Shown: positions 9,246 to 17,693, counted from the first letter of the stretch. The stretch: 64,000 nt of DNA from Candidatus Pantoea formicae (GCF_011752625.1 NZ_VWXD01000003.1:744001-808000), one strand, 5' to 3'. Made by a program: numbers and translations. The notes: a model not told the origin generated them from the sequence alone.

Positions 9246-10952
9246 ATGAAAACAGCATCGATTGATGGGCAATATAAGCTCAGCATCTGGCAGAACCTGC
9301 GCCTGATGCCTCTTTTCAGCATGATCTTTGGTGGCATTCTGCTGCTTTTTGCCCTGTGTATTGCCCTCGCCAGTTATTTTCTGATTCAAAGTAATAACTC
9401 CCTGAATGATGCAACGGATGAGATTCAAATCCGTATGGGCATTTCTAACAGTTCAAACCACTTACGCACTGCCCGTTTGAATGTGCTTCAGTCGGGTGCT
9501 GCTGCCCGTATTGGCGAAATGGATGGCTACCGCGCCGACTTGGCGCGTACTGAAACCCGCATTAAACAAGCGCGCGAGGGCTTTAAAGTCTATATGGACC
9601 GCAAAGCAAAAACCCCCGAAGACCTTGCACTGGATGCGCCACTGAGCGCGGCATTCAATGACTATATCGATAAAGGGCTGAAGCCGATGATTGAATCGGC
9701 CAAGCAGGGCAGCTTTGAAGGTATCGTGGCGCAGGAAACCGACGTCACGCGCAAGCTGGATGATGCTTATAATGCGGTGTTGTTGAAAGCGATTAAGATT
9801 CGAACTGACCGCGCTGAAGCCATCAATGCTGAAGCCGCCCATCAATCCCGCGTGGGCTTTATTGCCATGGCTGTGGCATTTGCCGCTGCACTGGTGCTGG
9901 TGCTGCTGACCTTCATTTTCCTGCGCCGTGTGGTGATCAATCCTCTGCAGCAGTCAGTGGAACGTATTGGCCGTATTGCTCAGGGCGACCTCACCGCGCC
10001 AGAACAAGCCTATGGCCGCAGCGAGATCGGCAGCCTGCTGCACAATCTCCAATTGATGCAGGCAGCTTTGGTTCGTACGGTGGGCACCGTTCGTGAAGGC
10101 GCCGTCGCGATTTATCAAGGTTCTAGCGAAATCTCGGCCGGTAATACGGATCTGTCCTCACGCACGGAAGAACAAGCTTCAGCACTGGAACAGACGGCAG
10201 CGAGCATGGAGCAGCTGACGGCGACAGTGAAACAGAATGCGGAAAATGCCCATCACGCCAGCCAGCTGGCGGCCGATGCATCAGGTAAAGCACGGAACGG
10301 CGGTGAGTTGGTCAATGGTGTCGTGAAGACCATGAACAATATATCGGGTAGCTCGAAAAAGATTGCTGAAATCACCAATGTGATCAACAGCATTGCCTTC
10401 CAGACGAATATTCTGGCGCTGAACGCCGCGGTGGAAGCCGCGCGCGCCGGTGAGCAAGGCCGTGGCTTCGCGGTGGTCGCGAGTGAAGTCCGTAATCTGG
10501 CGCAGCGGAGTGCGCAGGCAGCCAAGGAAATTGAATCATTGATCGCTGAGTCAGTCGATCTCATTACCAACGGATCACATCAGGTCGGTGAAGCCGGTTC
10601 CACGATGAGCGAGATTGTCGAAGCGGTGCGCCGCGTGACCGATATTATGTCGGAGATTGCTGCAGCCTCAGATGAGCAAAGTCGCGGTATTCAGCAGGTC
10701 AGCCTGGCGGTGACTGAGATGGATAATGTGACACAGCAGAACGCCTCGCTGGTCGAAGAAGCCTCCTCAGCAGCAGCATCGCTGGAAGATCAGGCGGGAC
10801 GTCTGACGCAGGCCGTGGCCGCGTTCCGCTTAAATGATGGACCCGCATCGCGTCAGGGGACAACTTCTGTGCCGGTATTGAAAGCCCCAACGTTGCCACC
10901 GCGTGCCGCACTGGCGGCACCCAGCAGCAATGATAATTGGGAAACGTTCTAA
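9246..10952 (+). CDS. Methyl-accepting chemotaxis protein with NWETF tail
   Basis: 568 residues from the ATG at 9246, preceded by AAGGAT; upstream in-frame starts lack a ribosome-binding site and overlap the promoter. Membrane helix 1 is at about residues 22-46, followed by a periplasmic four-helix-bundle (Tar/Tsr type) sensor of about 150 residues, helix 2, HAMP, and a signalling domain with the intact hairpin tip (IAFQTNILALNAAVEAARAG). The C-terminus ends in NWETF, the pentapeptide that tethers CheR and CheB, so this is a major receptor. The ligand is not predictable. It is inserted between rcsA and dsrB, which are neighbours in E. coli. Confidence 0.95.
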   Translation: MKTASIDGQYKLSIWQNLRLMPLFSMIFGGILLLFALCIALASYFLIQSNNSLNDATDEIQIRMGISNSSNHLRTARLNVLQSGAAARIGEMDGYRADLARTETRIKQAREGFKVYMDRKAKTPEDLALDAPLSAAFNDYIDKGLKPMIESAKQGSFEGIVAQETDVTRKLDDAYNAVLLKAIKIRTDRAEAINAEAAHQSRVGFIAMAVAFAAALVLVLLTFIFLRRVVINPLQQSVERIGRIAQGDLTAPEQAYGRSEIGSLLHNLQLMQAALVRTVGTVREGAVAIYQGSSEISAGNTDLSSRTEEQASALEQTAASMEQLTATVKQNAENAHHASQLAADASGKARNGGELVNGVVKTMNNISGSSKKIAEITNVINSIAFQTNILALNAAVEAARAGEQGRGFAVVASEVRNLAQRSAQAAKEIESLIAESVDLITNGSHQVGEAGSTMSEIVEAVRRVTDIMSEIAAASDEQSRGIQQVSLAVTEMDNVTQQNASLVEEASSAAASLEDQAGRLTQAVAAFRLNDGPASRQGTTSVPVLKAPTLPPRAALAAPSSNDNWETF

Positions 10953-10966
10953 TCAGATAGATAACG

Positions 10967-11004
10967 ATGAAAAGCGTACGACTGGTCAGTTAAGCGCTTT
11001 TCAT
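10967..11004 (+). terminator. Hairpin after the chemoreceptor gene
   Basis: Perfect 10-bp inverted repeat ATGAAAAGCG / CGCTTTTCAT with an 18-base loop, 14 bases after the stop codon. The T-tract is weak because the T run is inside the stem. Confidence 0.55.
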
Positions 11005-11013
11005 TCGTTATGA

Positions 11014-11070
11014 ATGGCTACCCTACGATCAATCTGTCCATTGTTCGTAGGGGGCACCTTCATATGCACC
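11014..11070. repeat. Intergenic palindromic repeat, copy A
   Basis: The block ATGGCTACCCTAC ... CGTAGGGGGCACCTTCATATGCACC contains the inverted pair CCCTACGA / TCGTAGGG. The same architecture recurs at 58292-58342 (ATGGCGACCCTAC ... CGTAGGGTGCGCATTCATGCGCACC). It lies between the convergent chemoreceptor and dsrB genes, a typical place for REP-like elements. Confidence 0.6.
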
Positions 11071-11086
11071 CTATATTCAGCGTTGC

Positions 11087-11281
11087 TCAGGCTTCGACAT
11101 ACGGCTCGACAAATACTCCTTCGGCATGGTCACTCTCATTAAAGAACCAAATCCCTAACGGGTAATCCTCTAACGCCACCAGATACATAGTGCCTTCGTT
11201 GAACCCTTCCACTGCCAGCACTGTGCCAACCCGACGTGGGCCGCCATCGGTTTTTACCGTAACCCGATCATTGACCTTCAT
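11087..11281 (-). CDS. dsrB: DsrB family small protein
   Basis: 64 residues from the ATG at 11281, supported by GGAGAA eight bases upstream and by the family start [16 protein letters not shown]. The C-terminal part includes [17 protein letters not shown], almost identical to E. coli DsrB (62 residues). Its function is unknown; in E. coli it is linked to sigma-S and to the DsrA/RcsA neighbourhood. The upstream in-frame ATG at 11401 would overlap the Pmp3-type gene and is rejected. Confidence 0.93.
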   Translation of the reverse strand: MKVNDRVTVKTDGGPRRVGTVLAVEGFNEGTMYLVALEDYPLGIWFFNESDHAEGVFVEPYVEA

Positions 11282-11348
11282 TGACTGTTCTCCAGAAAAT
11301 ATCCTGCACACAGTGTAACGGAAGAAAAAGACCGATGCCTGATCGCGA

Positions 11349-11507
11349 TCAGCGTCGCGCGATGACCCACACAGCATGAACGATGCCGGGAATGTAGCCA
11401 CACAGCGTCAGCAGGATATTAAGCCAGAAGGCGCCGCCGAAACCGACTTGCAGGAATACCCCCAAAGGCGGCAGTAAAATTGCGATCACGATTCGAATGA
11501 AATCCAT
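11349..11507 (-). CDS. Pmp3/YqaE family membrane micro-protein
   Basis: 52-residue ORF with two membrane helices and the family signatures [11 protein letters not shown] and [18 protein letters not shown]. It closely resembles E. coli YqaE and yeast Pmp3, stress-induced proteolipids that affect membrane potential; the exact role is unresolved. GGGAG lies six bases before the ATG. It runs in the same direction as dsrB, 67 bases upstream of it, so the two may be co-transcribed. E. coli has no such gene at this position. Confidence 0.92.
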   Translation of the reverse strand: MDFIRIVIAILLPPLGVFLQVGFGGAFWLNILLTLCGYIPGIVHAVWVIARR

Positions 11508-11823
11508 ACTAACTCCCTGATAAAAATAATAATCGTCAAGAGCTAAGCATAGACGCTGTGGGCATATACGGGCTGTCCTACAGGTAAAGATCTGTCAAAA
11601 ACACACTTTTCACTTTCTTAACACTAAGCAGAGAGACTTCTGACGCGAGCAACTCGTACACTTCCTCGTACTGCACCAACCCCAAAGGCGCAGTCAACCT
11701 AAAAGTAACAAGGATTTTTGCCCGCGCAGCGCGGGCTTTTTTTTGCCTGCCGTCCCCCTCCCCACTCGCCAATTTACGTTGTCTATACTTAAGGCGAATC
11801 TTATCGCCTCTGGGAGGCTCACG
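11508..11823 (+). other. Non-coding stretch with an orphan terminator
   Basis: 316 bases between the divergent Pmp3-type gene and yodD. No convincing ORF. The only strong signal is a plus-strand intrinsic terminator at 11720-11744 that has no gene in front of it, so an unannotated small RNA starting somewhere in 11550-11640 is possible. I could not find a clear -35/-10 pair. Confidence 0.4.
11720..11744 (+). terminator. Orphan intrinsic terminator (possible sRNA 3' end)
   Basis: GCCCGCG-CAG-CGCGGGC followed by eight T residues: a textbook strong terminator on the plus strand. The nearest plus-strand gene upstream is the chemoreceptor, which already has its own hairpin 750 bases earlier. Confidence 0.85.
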
Positions 11824-12057
11824 ATGACTACCGCCAAAGAGTACAGCGACAACGTGCAGCGCGAAGTGAATATTGATGTCGATGCGTTGCTGGAAGCGAT
11901 TCAGAAAAAAACATCAGGTGAGGTAAAAGAGTTCATGGAGTCGGAACATGCCCACCGAGTAAGAGTCAACGGCGAAGCCTATGACTCTTATATCGAACTG
12001 GCCGAAGCATTCGAACTCGACATTCGCGACTTTGCGATTACCGAAGTGAATCGATGA
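11824..12057 (+). CDS. yodD: YodD family stress protein
   Basis: 77 residues from the ATG at 11824 preceded by GGGAGG; the in-frame ATG at 11743 lies in the terminator T-tract and is rejected. The N-terminus TTAKEYSDNVQREV and the C-terminus AFELDIRDFAITEVNR match E. coli YodD, a small soluble protein induced by acid, peroxide and other stresses. Function is unknown. It is convergent with the DsrA-like RNA. Confidence 0.92.
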   Translation: MTTAKEYSDNVQREVNIDVDALLEAIQKKTSGEVKEFMESEHAHRVRVNGEAYDSYIELAEAFELDIRDFAITEVNR

Positions 12058-12067
12058 AATCGATTTC

Positions 12068-12140
12068 AAAAAAATACCCGGCGGGGCCGCCGGGTAAAAT
12101 AAATCAGTGAATTCGTTACACCAGGAAATTCTTAACACAT
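12068..12140 (-). ncRNA. dsrA: DsrA-like small regulatory RNA
   Basis: On the minus strand the core TTTCCTGGTGTAACGAATT is identical to the E. coli DsrA segment that pairs with the rpoS leader. It is followed by AT-rich sequence and a strong terminator (ACCCGGCGG-CC-CCGCCGGGT then ATTTTTTT) at 12095-12068. The site next to yodD/yedP agrees with E. coli. The transcript would be about 73 nt against 87 nt in E. coli: the internal CTTGCTTAAGCAAG stem is absent. The 5' end is approximate; possible promoter hexamers are TTGTCT (12173-12168) and TAACCT (12151-12146). Confidence 0.85.
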
Positions 12141-12302
12141 GAATGAGGTTACGCTTTAGTCAACACAAGACAAGTCCCATTTTTGCGTATAAAACGCACA
12201 AAATTGCATTAGCAACCCCACGGATTACCGAAAACGCCCTGTTATAACGGTACTTCTACCGCGCACAAAACACGCACAGACCGTTCTGTCGCCGTTTCGA
12301 TT

Positions 12303-12316
12303 TAAGAATTATCCTA
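12303..12316 (+). promoter_or_regulatory. Rcs box upstream of the glycosylglycerate module
   Basis: TAAGAATTATCCTA matches the RcsAB/RcsB consensus at both half-sites and differs by one base from the box in front of rcsA in this window. It lies about 100 bases before the yedP-like gene; a TATACT hexamer at 12366-12371 could be the -10 element, putting the box near -68. Confidence 0.7.
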
Positions 12317-12414
12317 GATTTACCCGCAGCAAGGCGGCGAAAAAGTGTGATCGCCATAACGCTATTATACTGATTACTCTCTGCTTTACGGATACGCGTC
12401 GCGTAAGGAGTGTG

Positions 12415-13215
12415 ATGATGCTGAGACTTGATTCATCTCTGATGATAGTGACCGACCTTGATGGCTCATTGCTGGACCACCACGACTACAATTGGGAGGC
12501 GGCCAGTGAGTGGCTAGCACGCTTAAAGCAGCACGCCATTCCTGTTGTAATCTGCTCCAGTAAAACCGCCGCGGAAATTATTCCTCTACAAAAACGCCTC
12601 GGCCTCTCTGGCACCCCCTTTATTGCTGAGAATGGTGCCCATGTGGCTTTACATGGCGAGCCCATCCTGCAAAACGAACCTGATGAGAACTACCTCGCGT
12701 TGTGCAATACCCTTCGTACCTTGCAGGCCACCTACCGCTTTAGCGGCTTTCACGATTTCAGTGATGCTGAGGTGGCTCGTTTCACGGGCTTAACATTGGC
12801 TGAGGCGAGTCAGAGCCGTCTGCGCCAGGCCTCTGAAGTGGTGTTATGGCGTGATGAGAGCAACAAACTTGATGACTTCCGTATCGCCCTGGCTGAACAC
12901 GGCCTTACGCTGACACAAGGAGGCCGATTCTGGCATGTGATGCCCGTAGGCTGCGGCAAAGGTATTGCGCTGACGCAGCTGTTGCAGTCTCTTGCCCAGC
13001 ATAAAGCCAATCCTCTCACCACTATCGGACTTGGCGATGGACCAAATGATGCGCCCATGCTGGAGCAGGTCGATTACGCTGTCGTTATCAAAGGGTTCAG
13101 TAAAACCCCAGTGATCTTACAGCGCAACGATCAACAAAATATCTATCACACCGCCCATGTCGGCCCGCGAGGCTGGCGGGAAGGACTCGACTACTTTTTG
13201 GCGCAACCCGATTAA
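12415..13215 (+). CDS. yedP: YedP-type mannosyl/glucosyl-3-phosphoglycerate phosphatase
   Basis: 266 residues from 12415 (or 265 from 12418, which gives better spacing to AAGGAG at 12405-12410). It is a HAD phosphatase of the Cof/MPGP type: motif I is VTDLDGSLLD with the catalytic Asp pair near residues 14 and 16, and GLGDGPNDAPML is the C-terminal Mg-binding motif. The reaction in the family is hydrolysis of glycosyl-3-phosphoglycerate to glycosylglycerate, a compatible solute. It is followed after 23 bases by the matching synthase, so the pair forms a complete two-step pathway. E. coli K-12 keeps only the phosphatase. Mannosyl versus glucosyl specificity cannot be read from the sequence. 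Confidence 0.9.
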   Translation: MMLRLDSSLMIVTDLDGSLLDHHDYNWEAASEWLARLKQHAIPVVICSSKTAAEIIPLQKRLGLSGTPFIAENGAHVALHGEPILQNEPDENYLALCNTLRTLQATYRFSGFHDFSDAEVARFTGLTLAEASQSRLRQASEVVLWRDESNKLDDFRIALAEHGLTLTQGGRFWHVMPVGCGKGIALTQLLQSLAQHKANPLTTIGLGDGPNDAPMLEQVDYAVVIKGFSKTPVILQRNDQQNIYHTAHVGPRGWREGLDYFLAQPD

Positions 13216-13238
13216 CCGCCTGACCAGAGGATGAGACG

Positions 13239-14459
13239 ATGAGTGATTTTTACCAAAACGGTGTCATTACTAATTTTCATAATCTCACCCACCGCAGCGT
13301 TGAATCGCTGGAAAAAGAGATGGTGCGCTTTGCTCGCAAACGCAAAATGGGACTGATTCTGCCCTCACTGTTTTCTGAACTCGAGGGGCCAGCGTTGGAT
13401 AACATTGTCAATGAATTGGCTAAAGTCCCCTATCTGGATGAAATTGTCATCGGCCTTGATCGCGCCGACCGCGAGCAATTTCTCTTTGCCCGCGAATTCT
13501 TCTCACGATTACCGCAGCGTCACCGCATCTTATGGAACGACGGCCCGCGACTGAAAGCGCTGGATGCTGAGCTGGATAAAGAGGGCCTGTCACCCAGCCA
13601 GCCTGGCAAGGGGCGTAATGTGTGGTTCTGTACCGGTTATACCTTGGCCTCTGATCGGAGCCAGTGTGTCGCACTACACGACTGCGATATCGTCACTTAT
13701 GAACGCGGTATGCTCGCACGCCTGCTCTATCCGCTGGCTAACCCGGCATTCCAGTACGAGTTCTGCAAAGGCTTTTATGCGCGCGTAGCAGATGGCAAAT
13801 TGAATGGTCGCGTTGGTCGGCTATTGGTCGGCCCCCTGCTCCGCTCACTGCAGAAGGTTTATGGTCACTCAGAATACCTCGATTACCTGACCAGCTTCCG
13901 TTATCCCCTTTCTGGTGAGTTTGCGATGCGCACCCATGTGCTGAACGGCATAAAAATCCCCGGTGATTGGGGGCTGGAGATTGGCGTGTTATCGGAGATC
14001 TATCGCAACTACACCACACGCCAGACCTGCCAGGTGGAGATTGCCGACAACTACGACCATAAACATCAGCCTTTGGCCGAAGAAGATGGAACGGGCGGGT
14101 TGAAGCGTATGAGCAATGATATTGTCCAGTCCCTGCTGCGCAAACTGGCCACGATGGGTGTGCCACTTACCAGCGACTCGTTTCGCGTCTTAAAAGCGAC
14201 TTACTATCGTAATGCGCTGGATATGATGGAGATCTACAACCATGAAGCCACGATGAATGGCCTTAAGTTTGATCAACATATTGAGGAAGCCGCTGTCGAG
14301 ATGTTTACCCAAGCGATACTCGACGCAGGGCAATCCTTTATTGAGCGCCCTAATGAAAAGCCCTTTATTCCCAGCTGGAGTCGCGTGCAATCGGCTTTCC
14401 CTGACATCCTGCAACGGATTTATCAGGCAGTGGAAGAGGATAACGACGGCAAAGTTTAA
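13239..14459 (+). CDS. Glucosyl/mannosyl-3-phosphoglycerate synthase-like glycosyltransferase
   Basis: 406 residues, GT-A fold. Residues 38-75 hold the nucleotide-sugar-binding start (MGLILPSLFSELEGPAL), the DXD metal site is HDCD near 147-150, and GDWGLEIGVLSEIYRN near 245-260 is a GT81/GpgS-type acceptor region. It is expected to transfer a sugar from an NDP-sugar to 3-phosphoglycerate. Coupling with the phosphatase gene upstream supports synthesis of glucosylglycerate or mannosylglycerate; alpha-glucosylglycerate is a known osmolyte in Dickeya. It ends convergently with dgcQ in a shared TTAA. Confidence 0.85.
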   Translation: MSDFYQNGVITNFHNLTHRSVESLEKEMVRFARKRKMGLILPSLFSELEGPALDNIVNELAKVPYLDEIVIGLDRADREQFLFAREFFSRLPQRHRILWNDGPRLKALDAELDKEGLSPSQPGKGRNVWFCTGYTLASDRSQCVALHDCDIVTYERGMLARLLYPLANPAFQYEFCKGFYARVADGKLNGRVGRLLVGPLLRSLQKVYGHSEYLDYLTSFRYPLSGEFAMRTHVLNGIKIPGDWGLEIGVLSEIYRNYTTRQTCQVEIADNYDHKHQPLAEEDGTGGLKRMSNDIVQSLLRKLATMGVPLTSDSFRVLKATYYRNALDMMEIYNHEATMNGLKFDQHIEEAAVEMFTQAILDAGQSFIERPNEKPFIPSWSRVQSAFPDILQRIYQAVEEDNDGKV

Positions 14460-16108
14460 TCTTCTGCCACCACGCGGTTGCGACCGCCGGTTTTCGCCAG
14501 ATACAGGCGACGATCGGCGGTGGCTTGCAGGCTCTCGGCATGATAATCGCCCTGCTCTTCACTCCCGGTCACGCCGGCCGATAAGGTGACATTGAAAGTC
14601 GCATTACAATTCACCAGAATGGTTTTCGCCGCCAGCCGAATACGGATGCGTTCAGCTACCGCCTGGGCATCCGCTAAGGTGGTTTCGGGTAACACAATAC
14701 AAAACTCTTCACCGCCGATACGACCCGCGACATCATACTTGCGCAATGTCCGACTGATCACCCCAGCTACCCGCATCAATGCCTGATCGCCCGCCGCATG
14801 CCCCCAGGTATCGTTCACGTTCTTAAAGTGGTCGACATCCAATTGGATAACCGCAATCGGCTTCTTCTGCTGCTGGCTACGCGCCGCCAACGCCACAAAC
14901 TGCTCAAAGAACGCATTGCGATTAAGTAGCCGCGTCATACCGTCATAATTGGCACGCCAGGTGAGTTTGGCGGAAAGATCGACCATACGTCGCACCAGGC
15001 GAATAATGACCTGATGCGCCACCACCAAAAGCAGAACAAATAGTAACCACATGCTGAACAAGAACAATGAAACACGGCCCAGCTCCTGCGACATCCCCTG
15101 CCGCAGGCTCTGAATATTGACGATATACGCATCCACATTCTTTAATTTACCCCAGCTGGAAAACTGGGTGCCAAGCCGCATCACCCCGTCGGGTAGCTGC
15201 CGGATACGCTTCTCCAGGCGCGCCTGCTGTTCAGGCGTCAGCGGTGTATCATTGGCTGCATGCAAACGGGTGATTTCATTCAGCGAGCGGTCTACCATCA
15301 GCAGCTTGCCTTGAAGCAAGCTATGGCGTGCTTCGGTCATCAACCCATGTATCCGCGTCTGGGTGAAATCCATCGACAGTACACCGTACCAGTATCCATT
15401 ACTGACGATCGGCGTGCTCACCGTCATCATCAACCCTTCCTTGAATTCGCCCTGATAGGCTTCACTCCAGCGCAATCGGCCGCGCTGTGGATTATTCGGT
15501 GCCTGGTCGCGAAAATAGGGGCGCTCCGTCATGGTGGTATAACTTTCAATCAGCTCCTGCGGGCTTTGCGGTGGCCTTGAGCTGATAAAAAAACCGGCGC
15601 GCGAGATATACCAAAAGCGCGAGTGGAAATCCTGCCCTGGATCGCTGAACTGCATGATAAAACTGAATTCCATTGCGGCGCGTAATTCCGCATTAATGTG
15701 ATCGCTACTGCGCTGCAGTAGAGGATCGCGCGTCAACCAACTGTCACTTACCCCATTCAGCGGCATACTACGTAGGCTGGCCAATTTTAATTGCCAAGTC
15801 GTTTGCTGGCGCAATTGTTGAAAGCGGGTAATGGCTTCGCGCGTTTGACTCGAATCCAGCGGATGCATCAACGCATAGTTGAGCATTCTCTCGTAATACG
15901 TCAATTCATCGATACTTTCCTGAAACCGGCTGTCGAGATTCTTTTGGATTTCAGCCAGCTGCGCGCGCTGACGCTCTTCCCAGTTATTTTTTAGTTCAAT
16001 CGCTTCATGTACGGTGAGAAAAGCAGAAAACAGAAAGACCGCCAGAAAGCAGAGATGCACCGGCAAAAAAGGATTGCCTGCACGTGGCGGCAAAAGCGAA
16101 GTGGGCAT
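14456..16108 (-). CDS. dgcQ: DgcQ (YedQ) diguanylate cyclase
   Basis: 550 residues. An N-terminal membrane helix (about 20-42), a periplasmic sensor of about 290 residues (CHASE7 type in E. coli DgcQ), a second helix (about 345-365) and a C-terminal GGDEF domain. The active site is GGEEF at 465-469, and RKYD at 456-459 is an intact inhibitory I-site at the canonical five-residue spacing, so product inhibition by c-di-GMP is expected. It synthesises c-di-GMP from two GTP and promotes the sessile state. The stop overlaps the convergent glycosyltransferase stop by four bases. Confidence 0.94.
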   Translation of the reverse strand: MPTSLLPPRAGNPFLPVHLCFLAVFLFSAFLTVHEAIELKNNWEERQRAQLAEIQKNLDSRFQESIDELTYYERMLNYALMHPLDSSQTREAITRFQQLRQQTTWQLKLASLRSMPLNGVSDSWLTRDPLLQRSSDHINAELRAAMEFSFIMQFSDPGQDFHSRFWYISRAGFFISSRPPQSPQELIESYTTMTERPYFRDQAPNNPQRGRLRWSEAYQGEFKEGLMMTVSTPIVSNGYWYGVLSMDFTQTRIHGLMTEARHSLLQGKLLMVDRSLNEITRLHAANDTPLTPEQQARLEKRIRQLPDGVMRLGTQFSSWGKLKNVDAYIVNIQSLRQGMSQELGRVSLFLFSMWLLFVLLLVVAHQVIIRLVRRMVDLSAKLTWRANYDGMTRLLNRNAFFEQFVALAARSQQQKKPIAVIQLDVDHFKNVNDTWGHAAGDQALMRVAGVISRTLRKYDVAGRIGGEEFCIVLPETTLADAQAVAERIRIRLAAKTILVNCNATFNVTLSAGVTGSEEQGDYHAESLQATADRRLYLAKTGGRNRVVAED

Positions 16109-16239
16109 GGGTGACCGTCGTCCGGTAAAAAGCGAATGCGAAAAGTGTAGTCAGAGGGAGAAAAACCGTACAGGCAGGGATCAAAGGAAAATCAAATAGG
16201 TAAAACGCAACGGGACGGTGATAACCGCCCCGCAAGCGC

Positions 16240-16419
16240 TTAGCTGGCCAGTTGGCGCGCTGCTGACAAATGACTCAATTCGTCACTGCGGAACGCCTCA
16301 CGGCGCACGCTAAAGCCATCATACCAACGACACTCCACCATTCCGCTGGCATAGCCGGTCACCACCATAGTGGGTCCGCCCTCTTTATGCTGAACTTCGT
16401 CACTGATCGCAAAGGTCAT
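16240..16419 (-). CDS. yodC: YodC-like DUF2158 small protein
   Basis: 59 residues, start supported by GGGAGGG eight bases upstream. The sequence contains SDEVQHKEGGPTMVVTGY and ECRWYDG, the beta-barrel pattern of DUF2158 (YodC in E. coli: GDKVKLKNGGPEMTV, CEWY). Function is unknown. Its place just upstream of dgcQ on the same strand copies E. coli gene order. Confidence 0.85.
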   Translation of the reverse strand: MTFAISDEVQHKEGGPTMVVTGYASGMVECRWYDGFSVRREAFRSDELSHLSAARQLAS

Positions 16420-16547
16420 ACCGCGCCCTCCCTTTTCCGTTGATTGAACGAGAATAGGTATAGCAGGTGGGCAGGGTTTTTGCCTATAGGATATTGCTAT
16501 TACTGTGACGAAATCGGAATAAGCAGTTAAAAATGTTGTTTATAAAA

Positions 16548-16575
16548 AAAGCCGATAAAAATTATTATCGGCTTT
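16548..16575 (-). terminator. Terminator of the yedI / small acidic protein unit
   Basis: 11-bp stem AAAGCCGATAA / TTATCGGCTTT with a six-base AT-rich loop. On the minus strand it is followed by TTTTATAAAC and lies 25 bases after the stop of the small acidic gene. Confidence 0.85.
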
Positions 16576-16599
16576 GAAGCAGTTTCCCGGGTGGGAAAA

Positions 16600-16734
16600 T
16601 CAGATTTTGCAACCTTCGCAATCAGCCTCATCGCTGATGTCTGCTGGGACTTCATTGGCTTTTTCAGCCGCTTTGGCTTCAGCCTGCTCCAGCTGTGCAT
16701 CGATATCAAATTCAAACATATCGTCGTTCATCAT
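16600..16734 (-). CDS. Small acidic protein with C-terminal CEGC motif (unknown)
   Basis: 44 residues (or 43 from the second ATG), preceded by AGGAGAACG, a strong ribosome-binding site, and followed by a good terminator, which makes it a credible gene. The N-terminal half is a predicted acidic amphipathic helix (MFEFDIDAQLEQAEAKAAEK). The C-terminus is DEADCEGCKI, with a CxxC pair that could bind metal or be redox active. It lies 36 bases downstream of yedI on the same strand. I do not recognise the family. Confidence 0.7.
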   Translation of the reverse strand: MMNDDMFEFDIDAQLEQAEAKAAEKANEVPADISDEADCEGCKI

Positions 16735-16770
16735 CGTTCTCCTGACCCGTGATTAGAAAATTCCTGCGCT

Positions 16771-17682
16771 TTATACCGATTTTTCACGCAGCTTAGCAAT
16801 CAGATTTACCCCCAACAGCACGATCGACCCAATGATGAAACCGAGCACCAGATTGGCGGCGTTGCTCAACAGCGCCGAGACGACACCGTGGAAACCGCTA
16901 CTGTATTCCGTGATAACGTGATGCAGGGGCGTAATGCCATGGACAATAATCCCGCCGCCTACCAGGAACATTGCTATCGTTCCCACAACGGTCAAAATCT
17001 TCATGAGCACAGGAGCCAATGCCAATAATGCGCTGCCCATGCCCTGCGCCAGAGTGGAGGACTTCTCACGCAGCCAGTAGCCCAGGTCATCGATTTTGAC
17101 AATCATCGCGACAATGCCGTACACACCGATAGTCACCAGAATCGCGATGCCAGCCAGAATCAAAACCTGGTTAAGCAACGGTGCTTCGGAGACAATCCCC
17201 AGCGTGATGGCCACAATTTCCGCCGACAAGATGAAGTCAGTGCGCACCGCCCCTTTTACTTTATCTTTCTCAAACTGACGCGGGTCCATCTGGGACAGTT
17301 TGTCGAGACGTTGTTGGCGCGCCTCTGGGCTGTTGTCAGCTTTATCGTGATTGAGGCTGTGTAAAACCTTTTCCACGCCTTCGTAACAAAGGTAAGCCCC
17401 GCCCACCATCAGTAAGGGAGTGATCAGCCAGGGAGCAAAAGCAGAGATCAGTAATGCCAAAGGCACCAAAATCAGCTTGTTTAAAAACGACCCCTTGGCC
17501 ACGCTCCATACAACGGGTAATTCACGGTTGGCTTTGACGCCGGTCACCTGCTGCGCATTGAGCGATAAATCGTCACCCAATACGCCAGCAGTCTTCTTTG
17601 CCGCGACTTTGCCCATGACGGAGATATCATCAAGCAAGGTGGCAATGTCATCCAGAAGTGTCAGTAAGCTGGTTCCTGCCAA
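16771..17682 (-). CDS. yedI: YedI, DUF808 inner-membrane protein (TTG start)
   Basis: 303 residues with about six to seven membrane segments, closely matching E. coli YedI ([20 protein letters not shown] at the start). The family start falls on a TTG at 17682-17680 with AAGGAT eight bases upstream. The only upstream ATG (17727) would overlap the preceding gene and has no ribosome-binding site, so TTG is chosen. DUF808 has no established function. It follows the 91-residue gene by 11 bases, so the two are probably co-transcribed. Confidence 0.9.
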   Translation of the reverse strand: MAGTSLLTLLDDIATLLDDISVMGKVAAKKTAGVLGDDLSLNAQQVTGVKANRELPVVWSVAKGSFLNKLILVPLALLISAFAPWLITPLLMVGGAYLCYEGVEKVLHSLNHDKADNSPEARQQRLDKLSQMDPRQFEKDKVKGAVRTDFILSAEIVAITLGIVSEAPLLNQVLILAGIAILVTIGVYGIVAMIVKIDDLGYWLREKSSTLAQGMGSALLALAPVLMKILTVVGTIAMFLVGGGIIVHGITPLHHVITEYSSGFHGVVSALLSNAANLVLGFIIGSIVLLGVNLIAKLREKSV

Positions 17683-17693
17683 AATATTTATCC

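Noticed and set aside
11578..11772. Minus-strand 64-codon ORF
   Set aside because: Runs through the orphan terminator, no ribosome-binding site, composition unlike a protein.
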